From: an uncultured Bacteroidales bacterium
Lineage (GTDB): Bacteria; Bacteroidota; Bacteroidia; Bacteroidales; Bacteroidaceae
Assembly (NCBI GenBank): GCA_902778625.1
Contig: CACYYM010000007.1
Location: 1 to 64,000 of the forward strand
DNA length: 64,000 nt
Direction of reading: 5' to 3'
The notes beneath the pieces are model-generated. The model saw nothing but the letters and a program-made list of their open reading frames with translations, made no database searches and had not been told where the DNA came from. This document shows positions 17,313-25,919 of this stretch, in pieces. Each line of letters starts with the position of its first letter. Position 1 is the first letter of the stretch. The position numbers were made by a program, and so were the translations under genes.

Positions 17313-18443
17313 TCAAATTCTTTGAGTCACCTGTTTAATCATTCCTGGTTTCCAAGTCGAGAAGTCGCCAGCAAGGATGTGTTTGCGTGCTTCTCCTACG
17401 AGCCAAAGGTAGAAAGCCAGGTTGTGGATGCTGCCGATTTGCAGGGCAAGCAGTTCCTGTGCCTTGAAGAGGTGGTGCAGGTATGCTTTGCTGTAGAATG
17501 TGTCCACCCAAGCCGTTCCTGCTGGGTCGATGGGCGAGAAGTCGTCTTCCCATTTCTTGTTGCGCATGTTCATGATGCCTTGACTCGTGAAGAGCATGGC
17601 ATTGCGACCATTTCTGGTAGGCATCACGCAGTCGAACATGTCCACACCTCGCTCGATGGCTTCGAGCAGGTTGGCCGGAGTGCCGACTCCCATCAGGTAG
17701 CGAGGCTTGTCTTTTGGCAGGATGGCATTGACCACTTCAATCATCTCGTACATCACTTCCGTCGGTTCTCCCACAGCAAGTCCGCCTATTGCATTGCCGT
17801 CAGCACCTTTCGAAGCCACGAACTCTGCACTTTGTTCCCTGAGGTCTTTAAAGGTGCAACCTTGAACGATAGGGAAGAGGCTTTGGCTGTAACCATAGAG
17901 CGGCTCTGTCTCTTCGAGGCGTTTGATGCAACGGTCCAGCCAACGATGTGTCAGTCCGAGACTCTTCTTGGCATAGTTGTAGTCGCTTGTTCCAGGAGGA
18001 CACTCGTCGAGCGCCATGATGATATCTGCACCAATGCTGCGCTCTATGTCCATCACCTTTTCGGGTGTGAAAGTGTGTCTGCTGCCATCAATGTGGCTTT
18101 GGAAAGTGCAACCCTCTTCTGTCAATTTGCGAATGCCAGAGAGTGAGAAGACTTGAAAGCCGCCGCTATCGGTCAGTATTGGTCTGTCCCAACCGTTGAA
18201 CTTGTGCAGACCTCCTGCTTTCTCCAATATCTCTGTGCCTGGACGAAGGTAGAGATGATAGGTGTTGCCGAGAATGATTTGCGCCTTGACTTCGTTATGG
18301 AGGTCGCGATCTGTAACACCTTTCACGCTGCCAACCGTACCGACAGGCATGAAGATGGGCGTCTCAATCTGTCCGTGGTCGGTCGTGATGAGACCTGCTC
18401 TGGCATTCGAGAGCGGGTCAGTATGTTTAAGTTCAAATTGCAT
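17313..18443 (-). CDS. tgt: tRNA-guanine transglycosylase
   Basis: The 376-residue protein has the TGT barrel motifs: LTDSGGFQVFSLS (catalytic Asp in the DSGGFQ part), PIVQGCTFKDLR, IGGLAVGEP and MGVGTPANLLEAIERGVDMFDCVMPTRNGRNA, whose VMPTRNGR carries the nucleophile Asp region. It exchanges guanine-34 for a queuine precursor in tRNAs with GUN anticodons. The zinc-ligand region near the C-terminus reads differently from the usual CxCxxC: I see no clear cysteine cluster after residue 290, as in bacterial variants with a substituted zinc site. Confidence 0.9.
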   Translation of the reverse strand: MQFELKHTDPLSNARAGLITTDHGQIETPIFMPVGTVGSVKGVTDRDLHNEVKAQIILGNTYHLYLRPGTEILEKAGGLHKFNGWDRPILTDSGGFQVFSLSGIRKLTEEGCTFQSHIDGSRHTFTPEKVMDIERSIGADIIMALDECPPGTSDYNYAKKSLGLTHRWLDRCIKRLEETEPLYGYSQSLFPIVQGCTFKDLREQSAEFVASKGADGNAIGGLAVGEPTEVMYEMIEVVNAILPKDKPRYLMGVGTPANLLEAIERGVDMFDCVMPTRNGRNAMLFTSQGIMNMRNKKWEDDFSPIDPAGTAWVDTFYSKAYLHHLFKAQELLALQIGSIHNLAFYLWLVGEARKHILAGDFSTWKPGMIKQVTQRI

Positions 18444-18454
18444 ATCTTAAATCA

Positions 18455-18530
18455 TAACGTGCCTGGCTGGCAAAAATAACGTGTTAAGTTGGCAAAAATA
18501 ACGTGTTAAGTTGGCAAAGATAACGTGTTA
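18455..18530. repeat. 22-bp tandem array (four cores)
   Basis: Cores TAACGTGCCT (18455) and TAACGTGTTA (18477, 18499, 18521) stand exactly 22 bp apart, with linkers AGTTGGCAAAAA or AGTTGGCAAAGA. The last core ends 5 bases from the lon stop codon (minus strand), and the first lies 11 bases before tgt starts. Confidence 0.9.
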
Positions 18531-18535
18531 AGTTT

Positions 18536-21007
18536 TTATGAACGGTCTTTCTCCTCCTCAAAGGTAAATATCATCGGGTTCTTGACTTGTTCTTTGAGCA
18601 AAGCAAAGTCGAGCACATCCTGGATGTCTGAGGCATAGTGGAAAGTCACACCTTTCAGGTATTCTGCCGGAATCTCGTCGATGTCCTTCTTGTTGTCCTT
18701 GCAAAGGATGATGTCCTTTATGCCGGCTCGCTTTGCTGCGAGTATCTTTTCGCGGATACCACCTACGGGAAGCACTTTGCCGCGAAGGGTTATCTCACCC
18801 GTCATGGCCAGGTTCGAGCGCACTTTCCTTTGGGTGAGGGCAGAGGCAATGCTTGTCGCCATCGTGATGCCTGCACTCGGTCCATCCTTGGGAACAGCTC
18901 CTTCTGGAACATGGATGTGCAGGTTGTAGTTCTCGAAGATGCGGCTGTCGATGTTCAGCCTGTCTGCATGAGCTTTGATGTATTCGAGGGCGAGCAGAGC
19001 ACTTTCCTTCATGATGTCGCCCAAGTTGCCGGTAAGGGTTATTTTGCTGCCTTTGCCTTTGCTCAGACTTGTTTCTATGAAGAGTATTTCACCGCCCACA
19101 CTCGTCCATGCCAAGCCTGTCACAACACCAGCATAGTCATTGCCTTGATATGTATCTCTGCTGAAAATGGGTTTGCCAAGCAGTTCTTCGGTCTCTTCTT
19201 TCGAGATGCTGTGGTCGTTCTTCATCTCTCCCTTTGCCACTCTGAGAGCAACTCTTCGGAAGAGCTTGTCGATTTGCTTTTCGAGGCCACGCACACCACT
19301 TTCTCTGGTATAGCGTTCGATGATGAACTCCAAAGCGGGCTTCGCAACCTTTAGGCCTGTATGGTCTTTCAGGCCGTTCTTCTCTTTGTTCTTCGGAACA
19401 AGGTGACGCTTGGCAATCTCAATCTTCTCTTCTGTGATATATCCGCTAACCTCAATGAGTTCCATGCGGTCGAGTAGGGGGCGCGGAATGGTGCTGGTGT
19501 CGTTGGCTGTGGCAATGAACATGACTTTGCTGAGGTCATAATCCAGGTCGATGTAGTTGTCGTGGAAAGCCACATTCTGCTCTGGGTCGAGCACTTCGAG
19601 CAAAGCCGACGAGGGGTCACCATGAATGGAACCCATCGAAATCTTGTCTATCTCGTCGAGGATGAAGACCGGATTTGAGCTGCCAGCCCTTTGCATGCCT
19701 TGAATGATGCGACCAGGCATTGCTCCAATATAAGTGCGTCTGTGACCGCGAATCTCGCTTTCATCGTGAACACCACCAAGGCTCATCCTGACATACTTCC
19801 TGCCCAAAGCCTCCGCAATGCTCTTGCCAAGACTCGTCTTGCCCACTCCTGGAGGGCCATAGAGGCAGATGATTGGGCTTTGGCGGTCGTTTCTCATCTT
19901 CAGGACAGCAAGGTGTTCCAGAATGCGTTCCTTCACCCTCTCCATGCCATAGTGGTCGCGATTGAGCTTCTTCTCGGCAGCCACAATGTTCGTATTGTCT
20001 TTGGTACATTCATCCCAAGGCAGTCCTACAACTGTCTGAAGATATTGGAGTTGCACGTTATAGTCAGGCGACTGGATGTTGATGCGGTTCAACTTTGCCA
20101 ATTCTTTGTCGAAGACCTCGGCCGTGTGTTTGCTCCAATGCTTCGACTCGGCTTTCTTTCTGAGGTTCGACACATCTTCCTGCCTAACACTCGACTCGTC
20201 CTTGTCGCCCAGCTCGCTCTGGATGTTCTGCACTTGCTGGCGAAGGAAGTATTCGCGCTGTTGCTGGTCAAGGTCGCTACGAGTCTTGTTTTCGATTTTG
20301 CGCTTCAGCATCATCAGCTCTGTGATGTTGTTCGCAAACTGAATGGCTTGCTGCAAACGCGCAAGTTCGGTGGGGCAGGAGAGGAGCTGATACTTCTGCT
20401 CTGTCGTGAGTGGTAAGTAACTGCATATCGAATTGAGCATGAAGGTGGTTGGCTCCATGTTGCTAATGTATTGCATCAGCTCTTCCGGGTAGTCGTCGAG
20501 GATGCTCATCAGCTTCTGAGTGCGTTCCTTCAGCATCGACAGCATCGTCTTGTATTCAGCCTGTTCGAGTCGTTCCGGCATCACATCGGTCTTGTTCAGG
20601 ACAGTACCTTCGAAGCAGCCATTCACCAGTCTCAAGTCCTGTATCTCGATGCGGTTAAAGGCTTGGAAAAGGGCATTGAAGGAGCCATCTGGCATCTTCA
20701 TCGAATGAACAAGCTTGGCAGCAACACCGATGGGGTAGAGGTCGCCGATTTGAGGATTATCCACGTCGGGGCTCTTTTGTGTCAGTAGAGCCACCATACC
20801 GTCAGACCGTTCCAGCTTGTTCAAAGTCTTTATGCTGTATTTGCGGCCAACAGTAATTGGTGAAACAGTACCGGGAAAGAAGATGTTGTCGCGAAGCATG
20901 ATGACGGGCATATCGCCACCATAGCTTGCATGCATCAGCTTGTCCGTTTCGCCCGAAACTTCAGCCACGAAGGAAAAGGTTTTCTTATTGTTCTCAAACA
21001 TATACAT
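18536..21007 (-). CDS. lon: Lon ATP-dependent protease
   Basis: The 823-residue protein has the LonA order: N-terminal substrate domain (about 35-240), coiled-coil linker, AAA+ module with GPPGVGKTS and FILDEIDK, then the S16 protease domain with the PKDGPSAGI serine and the lysine in REKILAAKRAG. It degrades misfolded and regulatory proteins. ATGs at 21007 and 21001 are both plausible; a TTG 9 bases further upstream is less likely. The gene is followed directly by a 22-bp array. Confidence 0.94.
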   Translation of the reverse strand: MYMFENNKKTFSFVAEVSGETDKLMHASYGGDMPVIMLRDNIFFPGTVSPITVGRKYSIKTLNKLERSDGMVALLTQKSPDVDNPQIGDLYPIGVAAKLVHSMKMPDGSFNALFQAFNRIEIQDLRLVNGCFEGTVLNKTDVMPERLEQAEYKTMLSMLKERTQKLMSILDDYPEELMQYISNMEPTTFMLNSICSYLPLTTEQKYQLLSCPTELARLQQAIQFANNITELMMLKRKIENKTRSDLDQQQREYFLRQQVQNIQSELGDKDESSVRQEDVSNLRKKAESKHWSKHTAEVFDKELAKLNRINIQSPDYNVQLQYLQTVVGLPWDECTKDNTNIVAAEKKLNRDHYGMERVKERILEHLAVLKMRNDRQSPIICLYGPPGVGKTSLGKSIAEALGRKYVRMSLGGVHDESEIRGHRRTYIGAMPGRIIQGMQRAGSSNPVFILDEIDKISMGSIHGDPSSALLEVLDPEQNVAFHDNYIDLDYDLSKVMFIATANDTSTIPRPLLDRMELIEVSGYITEEKIEIAKRHLVPKNKEKNGLKDHTGLKVAKPALEFIIERYTRESGVRGLEKQIDKLFRRVALRVAKGEMKNDHSISKEETEELLGKPIFSRDTYQGNDYAGVVTGLAWTSVGGEILFIETSLSKGKGSKITLTGNLGDIMKESALLALEYIKAHADRLNIDSRIFENYNLHIHVPEGAVPKDGPSAGITMATSIASALTQRKVRSNLAMTGEITLRGKVLPVGGIREKILAAKRAGIKDIILCKDNKKDIDEIPAEYLKGVTFHYASDIQDVLDFALLKEQVKNPMIFTFEEEKDRS

Positions 21008-21066
21008 GATGTACAATCTGCAATTTATGATGTACTATTTAACACTCAATCTATATAAAGCGGGTG

Positions 21067-21074
21067 CAAAAGTA
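21067..21074 (-). promoter_or_regulatory. lon promoter -7 element
   Basis: TACTTTTG on the minus strand, 60 bases before the start. No HAIRPIN/CIRCE-like operator or clear -33 is visible. Confidence 0.5.
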
Positions 21075-21118
21075 CAAAAAAAAAGCCAAACATCCTGCGC
21101 GCATACAATTAAATATTG

Positions 21119-21126
21119 TAAATTTG
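21119..21126 (+). promoter_or_regulatory. promoter -7 element of the trmN-Gate unit
   Basis: TAAATTTG matches TAnnTTTG. Between it and the ATG lies a ctctaa-type heptad run (about 21150-21195) in the leader. Confidence 0.5.
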
Positions 21127-21210
21127 CAGCAGAAATGAATAAATGCGGAGAACTCTAAGCTCTAAATAAATACTGACCCTAAACTCTAATCGCTAATCTT
21201 TCATCAAAAA

Positions 21211-21930
21211 ATGTCCAACGACGTTTTCCGCTTTAAGCAGTTCAGCATCCACCACGACCGCTGTGCCATGAAAGTTGGTACAGATGGTGTTCTGCTCGGG
21301 GCTTGGGGCTCTGTCTGGGGCAAACGAATCCTCGATATCGGCACAGGAACAGGGCTCATTGCCTTGATGGCTGCACAGCGGAACCCTGAAGCAGAAGTGC
21401 TGGGCATCGACATCGACCCCAAAGCTGTTCTGCAAGCCAAGGAGAACATTGCCGAAAGTCCCTTCAGCAGCCGCGTCGAATGCATCCTTTGCGACTTCAG
21501 GGACGCAGACTTCTCGTCCGCAAATACATCTTTTGATGCCATTCTCTGCAATCCGCCATTCTTCACCGAGGACACCTTGCCTGATGATGTAGGACGCGCT
21601 TTGGCTCGCAACAATAAAAGCCTGCCGTTCGACAGGCTCATTCCAAAGGCTGCATCCTTGCTTGCAGATGAAGGTAAGTTCTCGGTCATCATCCCAAGCC
21701 AGCTCGTAACGGATTTTGTCAGCCTTTGCCTTCAAAATGGATTGCATCTCGAGCGCCGCTGTCTTGTTCACACCACAATGAAGAAACCGCCTCGTCGAAC
21801 ACTCATGACATTTTCCAAGAATGTTCCATCCACCATGTCTGATGTGCCATCGACAGAGCTTTGCCTCCAAAACCCCGATGGCAGCAGAAGCCAAACATAC
21901 CAGGAACTGACAAAAGCTTTCTATCTATAG
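21211..21930 (+). CDS. trmN: TrmN6-type tRNA adenine-N6 methyltransferase
   Basis: The 239-residue protein is a Rossmann methyltransferase with SAM motif LDIGTGTGLIAL (about 41-52), an acidic strand end GIDIDP and catalytic motif NPPFF, which marks N6-adenine methylation. It matches the YfiC/TrmN6 family that methylates A37 of tRNA-Val. The next gene starts 21 bases downstream. Confidence 0.88.
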   Translation: MSNDVFRFKQFSIHHDRCAMKVGTDGVLLGAWGSVWGKRILDIGTGTGLIALMAAQRNPEAEVLGIDIDPKAVLQAKENIAESPFSSRVECILCDFRDADFSSANTSFDAILCNPPFFTEDTLPDDVGRALARNNKSLPFDRLIPKAASLLADEGKFSVIIPSQLVTDFVSLCLQNGLHLERRCLVHTTMKKPPRRTLMTFSKNVPSTMSDVPSTELCLQNPDGSRSQTYQELTKAFYL

Positions 21931-21951
21931 ACAACTGCCCGAAAAATCCTA

Positions 21952-22890
21952 ATGGCAATTATGTTTAATAGCAAAACGGTAAAATCCCTATTCATTGACA
22001 GTCTGAAGCCAACCATCAAGACGACTTTGTGGTTGCTGAAGATTATGATTCCCATATCGTTTGCTGTTTGTTTGGCGCAGTATTATGGCGTGATAGCCTG
22101 GTGTGCTCAGTGGCTCAACCCGTTGTTCTGTCACATTGGATTGCCTGGAGCTTCGTCCATCGCATTCCTGACCGGAGCAACAGCCACAACCTATGCTGCT
22201 CTTGCAGTCATGATGAGCATGGAACTGACACTTCGCCAAGCCACCATCATCGCCATTATGGTGCTCATCTGTCACGCCTTGCCCTTGGAATGCACGGTCA
22301 ACAAGAAGGTCGGCTCCAAACCATTCAGAATGGGATTTCTTCGCATCTGTGGAGCCCTGTTGGCAGCCCTTTACCTCAACCTCGTCCTGCCCTCACTCTC
22401 CGAACCATTCTCCGTCCTACCCCTTTCCGCCACCGAAGCCACGCTCGTCGAGGTTCTGAAGGGCTGGCTGTGGTCTTCCGTGAAGCTGAGTGCAATGATA
22501 TTTGCCATCATCTATGCCTTGATGTTCATACAGCGACTGATGGAGCGCTACGGCTTGATGGAAAAGCTGACCACGCCGCTCGAGCCCGTGATGCTCTTCT
22601 TCGGCTTGCCTCGAAATGCAGCTTATCTGTGGCTCGTTGGTAACGTCTTGGGCATCAGTTATGGCTCGGCCGTCATGCTTCAGCTCGAGGATGAGGGCAA
22701 AATCACCCGCCAGGAAGCCGACGAAGTGAACTACCACCTCATCATGAATCACTCTATGTTGGAAGACACCCTCGTTTTCGCCACAGCAGGCGTTTCAGCC
22801 CTTTGGATACTCAGCACTCGCCTACTCTTCGCCCTTGCCCTTGTCTGGAGCCGCAAACTGCTGAAAGGGCTGTTCAAAACGATAAAATAA
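21952..22890 (+). CDS. nucleoside-recognition (Gate) domain membrane protein
   Basis: The 312-residue protein has about eight membrane segments and two Gate-type regions (GASSIAFLTGATATTYAAL and, in the second half, GLPRNAAYLWLVGNVLGISYGSA). Relatives include spore maturation proteins SpmA/SpmB and nucleoside transporters' gate regions. Transported substrate is unknown. It is probably cotranscribed with trmN, with no known functional link. Confidence 0.75.
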   Translation: MAIMFNSKTVKSLFIDSLKPTIKTTLWLLKIMIPISFAVCLAQYYGVIAWCAQWLNPLFCHIGLPGASSIAFLTGATATTYAALAVMMSMELTLRQATIIAIMVLICHALPLECTVNKKVGSKPFRMGFLRICGALLAALYLNLVLPSLSEPFSVLPLSATEATLVEVLKGWLWSSVKLSAMIFAIIYALMFIQRLMERYGLMEKLTTPLEPVMLFFGLPRNAAYLWLVGNVLGISYGSAVMLQLEDEGKITRQEADEVNYHLIMNHSMLEDTLVFATAGVSALWILSTRLLFALALVWSRKLLKGLFKTIK

Positions 22891-22983
22891 ACCGACGTGC
22901 AATCCGAGTAATTCGTGTTCGTTTTCATGGTTTTGGTTAGTTAATTCAGTTCATTTAGGAGAGGCTTGCCGAGTTTTACGATT

Positions 22984-23015
22984 CGACGTGTCAAATTGCG
23001 CACTTTGACGTGTCG
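22984..23015. repeat. 22-bp tandem array (two cores)
   Basis: Cores CGACGTGTCA (22984) and TGACGTGTCG (23006) stand 22 bp apart with the linker AATTGCGCACTT. This shortest array lies 94 bases after the Gate gene's stop. Confidence 0.75.
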
Positions 23016-23044
23016 AGTTTGTTCACTCAGCGCAGCATGTTCTC

Positions 23045-23127
23045 GCAATCGAATCTCAGAGCTTTGCTCTCAGCGGAGAAAATGGCCGGTTTTCTCCGTA
23101 AAGAGTTTGACTCTTTAATTCGATTGC
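23045..23127. other. 83-nt cloverleaf-like inverted-repeat cluster
   Basis: A perfect 10-bp outer stem GCAATCGAAT/ATTCGATTGC (23045-23054, 23118-23127) encloses three perfect hairpins: AGAGC/GCTCT with a 3-nt loop (23058-23070), CGGAGAAAA/TTTTCTCCG with a 7-nt loop (23074-23098), and TAAAGAGT/ACTCTTTA with a 3-nt loop (23099-23117). The last hairpin abuts the outer stem. Strand and function are unknown; it could be a structured RNA or a mobile-repeat relic. Confidence 0.7.
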
Positions 23128-23204
23128 AAATATACGACATCGCCATTGCGGTTTTCGAATACTTTGCCAACTTTTTTCAAAATTTTTTCGAGGTGCGGCG
23201 GCGC

Positions 23205-23352
23205 AGTCATTTTCAGTCATTAGTCATTTGTCATTTTCAATTTCTGGTGGCCTTTCTACGCCATTAAATAATATATATAAATATATATATTATTTAATGA
23301 ACTCTGAACCGAGTAGAAAATCCTAAATGACTAATGACTAATGACTATTTTG
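23205..23352. repeat. nested inverted repeat with a 38-bp near-perfect palindrome at its centre
   Basis: The centre (23262-23299) is an 18-bp perfect inverted repeat, CATTAAATAATATATATA and its complement, around two A's. Outside it TTTCTAC (23253-23259) faces GTAGAAA (23313-23319), and heptad runs of gtcatta type on the left face tgactaa type on the right. No open frame crosses it. It resembles a miniature inverted-repeat element. Confidence 0.7.
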
Positions 23353-23418
23353 ACTACGGCTAACTACCTGTCTTTCAATCACATCATTTTTTGCCTTGAA
23401 AAAGTCAAAAAATCTTCA

Positions 23419-23562
23419 TTATTTTGCCTTGTCACGTTTTGGATAATTAGCTTGTTTCTTAGCCTGAATGAGTGAAATGATGCCAATCAAGACACCAAGA
23501 ACACCAACCCCAAGACAAATCAGATCGAAATTCTCCTTTGCCCAAGTTATGATTGTTTCCAT
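23419..23562 (-). CDS. 47-residue single-pass membrane protein
   Basis: The frame encodes METIITWAKENFDLICLGVG and continues VLGVLIGIISLIQAKKQANY, ending PKRDKAK. It has one membrane helix (about residues 14-33) and a basic tail, so an N-out, C-in orientation is expected. It lies 33 bases after the GDPD gene on the same strand. I do not recognise a family. The codon use is like that of its neighbours, and the clear helix with a positively charged end supports a real gene. Confidence 0.6.
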   Translation of the reverse strand: METIITWAKENFDLICLGVGVLGVLIGIISLIQAKKQANYPKRDKAK

Positions 23563-23595
23563 ACTATTCTATTTCAAATCTTTGCTATATTCCAT

Positions 23596-24498
23596 CTATT
23601 TCAGTTTGTGGCGGCGGTGCTTTTTGAGGTACTGCAGCAGGTCGAAGGGGCGGTCGCTCTGGATGATGGTTCCGCCTTGCTCCAGCATCCAGCCCCAGCT
23701 CTCGTCGGGCTCTCCCAACTCTACAGCTCTGTCGTCGTCGTGGCTGTCGCATAGGCTGGCCCATATGCTGTTCAGCCATATCCTGATGCCTGCATCGCGT
23801 ATCTTACGCAGGAGCCGGCCTACGTTTTCGTCGTATTTCCCTATGCAACACTCTATGGCTACGGGATGGATGCTGATGAACTCGTCAAGGCTCGCCTCGG
23901 CATTCTTGGCATTCAGGTTCACGATGGGCATGTAGATGACTTTGTCGAGCACGGAGCCGTTTTCGCTCTTCACTTTTTCGATGGGATGGCTCGACTTGAT
24001 GATGACTTGATTCGTTGTGCCGGTCTTTTCCATCAGCTCGTAAACTTGCTGAAAGTAGTCGTAGCCTTTGTCGATATTGATGAGGATTTTCCCTTTGCAG
24101 AGAGTGAGCACTTCCTCGAGTGTGGGTATGTGGTTGCGTGTTATGGAGGCGCTGTGTTGAGGGCGAAGGCGGAGCTTCTGCAGCTCGTCGAAGGTGAGGT
24201 CGGCTATGGCCCCTTTGCCATTGGTACAGCGGTCCACGGTCTTGTCGTGCATGAGTACGAGCTGGCCGTCTTTAGTGCGCTGGACGTCTATTTCTATCAT
24301 GTCTATCCCTCGGTCTATGCAGCTCTGGAAGGCCGGAATGGAGTTCTCGGGATGGTTGCGCCAGTCGCCTCGATGAGCTACAATGGTGACGTATTTGGGG
24401 TTGTTGAGGAGGTTGTGGCGCAGCTGGTCGGAGCGGTCTTTTGCCAGCAGGCTGAGCGATACGAAGGTCAGGACAACCAGAAGAATGCACTTTTTCAT
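23596..24498 (-). CDS. exported glycerophosphodiester phosphodiesterase
   Basis: The 300-residue protein has a signal peptide and the GDPD core: IVAHRGDWRNHPENSI (His/Arg/Glu of the active site), IEIDVQRTKDGQLVLMHDKTVDR (Glu, Asp, His) and a final QSDRP. The family hydrolyses glycerophosphodiesters to glycerol-3-phosphate and an alcohol. It probably acts in the periplasm. It follows the NamZ-like gene after 20 bases, which suggests joint recycling of envelope parts. Confidence 0.88.
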   Translation of the reverse strand: MKKCILLVVLTFVSLSLLAKDRSDQLRHNLLNNPKYVTIVAHRGDWRNHPENSIPAFQSCIDRGIDMIEIDVQRTKDGQLVLMHDKTVDRCTNGKGAIADLTFDELQKLRLRPQHSASITRNHIPTLEEVLTLCKGKILINIDKGYDYFQQVYELMEKTGTTNQVIIKSSHPIEKVKSENGSVLDKVIYMPIVNLNAKNAEASLDEFISIHPVAIECCIGKYDENVGRLLRKIRDAGIRIWLNSIWASLCDSHDDDRAVELGEPDESWGWMLEQGGTIIQSDRPFDLLQYLKKHRRHKLK

Positions 24499-24518
24499 AG
24501 AATTAAGATGTAAGGGTT

Positions 24519-25724
24519 TTATTTATAAAGCAGGTATTTCTTTCTTTGGCGTTTGAAGGCTTTGAGTTCGTCCTTCCAACGGGCTCGTATTTGGGCTTCG
24601 CTGCAGCCTTGCTCTATCATTTCGCGGACGTAGGTCTGCCCCAGCAGCTTGTCGAAGAAGGGGGTGAAGAAGCCGTCGGCTTTGCCCTGTTTCTGCAGGC
24701 ACCGGTAAGCTTCGATGACATAGGCGAGGCTCATCTGCCGTTTCCATATCTTTTTGTAGGGTATGGCCGAGAGGTCTTCGCCGTAGCAGGTCTGTCCCAT
24801 CAGGATGGGGCTGGAGGCTCCGGGAGTGCTTTGGGGAGTGAAGGCGTAGGTGTGGCAGGCTTGCATCGAGGGGTGCCCGTATTGCTGAAAGGGCTTGTCC
24901 GTGCCTCGTCCCATGCTGACCACTGTTCCTTCGAACGGGCAGAGCGAGGGATAGAGGTAGATGGACTGCATGTTGGGCAGGTTGGGCGATGGGGCTACGG
25001 GCAGCTCGTAGTGGGTCTTGTGGGTGTAGTTCAGACAAGGTATGACGGTCAGCTTGCACGCATTTCCTTCGTTCAGCCACCGCTCTCCTATTGCCATTTG
25101 CGCCAGTTCGCCAAGCGTCATGCCGTGCACGACAGGGATGGGCAGATGCCCTACTCCACTTCGAAGCTTCATGTCGAGGATTGGGCCGTCCACATAGTGT
25201 CCGTTGGGGTTCGGACGGTCCAGGATGATGACTTCGTGCCCGTACCTCGTGCAGGCATCCATGAGGTGGCACATCGTGACGTAGTAGGTATAGTAGCGCA
25301 ATCCGACGTCCTGAATATCAACAAGCAGCACGTCGAAGCGGCTCATGGCTTCCTCGCCAAGATGCTTCTTGCGGTTCTGCCCGTAGAGCGAGAGAATGGG
25401 TATGCCTGTCTGCTTGTCCACTTCGTCAGCAACAAGAGCTCCTGCATCGGCTTTTCCGCGAAAACCGTGTTCGGGAGAAAAGACTGCCACCACGTTTGCC
25501 CGATTCTCGACCAAGAGGTCCAATACATGCTTCTGTTCCAGCCCGACAAGTCCTGTCTGGTTGCTGAACAGAGCCACACGTTTCCCGCTGATGAGGGGCA
25601 GATAGAGCTCTGTCCGTTCGTCGCCGGTTATGACGCGCTTAGCGCCACAAAGATGACTGAATGCCGGCACGATGAGCAGCAGGAAGGTCAGGAGTCTTAG
25701 GAATGTCAGGAGTCTTGTTGGCAC
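24519..25724 (-). CDS. namZ: NamZ-type exo-beta-N-acetylmuramidase (DUF1343)
   Basis: The product matches the DUF1343 family, whose characterised members (NamZ, GH171) remove terminal N-acetylmuramic acid from peptidoglycan fragments. Recognisable parts are GKRVALFSNQTGLVG, SPEHGFRGKADAGALV, SLYGQNRKK, LLVDIQDVGLRYYTY and LDRPNPNGHYVDGP. I placed the start at GTG 25724, giving MPTRLLTFLRLLTFLLLIVP as signal peptide and 401 residues; the longer frame would begin inside the promoter. A 15-bp imperfect direct repeat (gactcctgac) lies in the signal-peptide region. Confidence 0.82.
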   Translation of the reverse strand: MPTRLLTFLRLLTFLLLIVPAFSHLCGAKRVITGDERTELYLPLISGKRVALFSNQTGLVGLEQKHVLDLLVENRANVVAVFSPEHGFRGKADAGALVADEVDKQTGIPILSLYGQNRKKHLGEEAMSRFDVLLVDIQDVGLRYYTYYVTMCHLMDACTRYGHEVIILDRPNPNGHYVDGPILDMKLRSGVGHLPIPVVHGMTLGELAQMAIGERWLNEGNACKLTVIPCLNYTHKTHYELPVAPSPNLPNMQSIYLYPSLCPFEGTVVSMGRGTDKPFQQYGHPSMQACHTYAFTPQSTPGASSPILMGQTCYGEDLSAIPYKKIWKRQMSLAYVIEAYRCLQKQGKADGFFTPFFDKLLGQTYVREMIEQGCSEAQIRARWKDELKAFKRQRKKYLLYK

Positions 25725-25774
25725 GAATTTTGATTTTACCGATTGAATTTTGATTTTTCTTCGCTTTTCTTCTG

Positions 25775-25782
25775 CAAAGTTA
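25775..25782 (-). promoter_or_regulatory. promoter -7 of the namZ-GDPD unit
   Basis: TAACTTTG on the minus strand, 50 bases before the chosen GTG. It lies inside the longer open frame, which supports the later start. Confidence 0.6.
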
Positions 25783-25867
25783 AGAATAAATATGATATAA
25801 ACCACGTTTTTTCCGGTTTACGCGAAAGATTTCTCTGCTTTTGTCTTTTCGTTTTGTGTTTATTGTT

Positions 25868-25897
25868 TTTGATTATTGATTTTTTTGTGTATCTTTG
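25868..25897 (+). promoter_or_regulatory. promoter of the acyltransferase-esterase unit
   Basis: TTTG (25868-25871), an 18-nt spacer and TATCTTTG (25890-25897), 22 bases before the ATG. Confidence 0.7.
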
Positions 25898-25919
25898 CAG
25901 AAGAAAATCACCTTTTCGC

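Noticed and set aside
23045..23127. tRNA gene
   Set aside because: The outer stem is 10 bp, there is no T-loop GTTCnAnnC, no anticodon-sized 7-nt loop in the right stem, and no CCA or discriminator pattern.
23010..23267. 85-residue plus-strand frame
   Set aside because: It runs through the cloverleaf stems and part of the nested inverted repeat and matches no protein pattern.
23262..23299. Intrinsic terminator
   Set aside because: The palindrome is AT-only in its stem, with no GC-rich arm or T-run of the usual kind.
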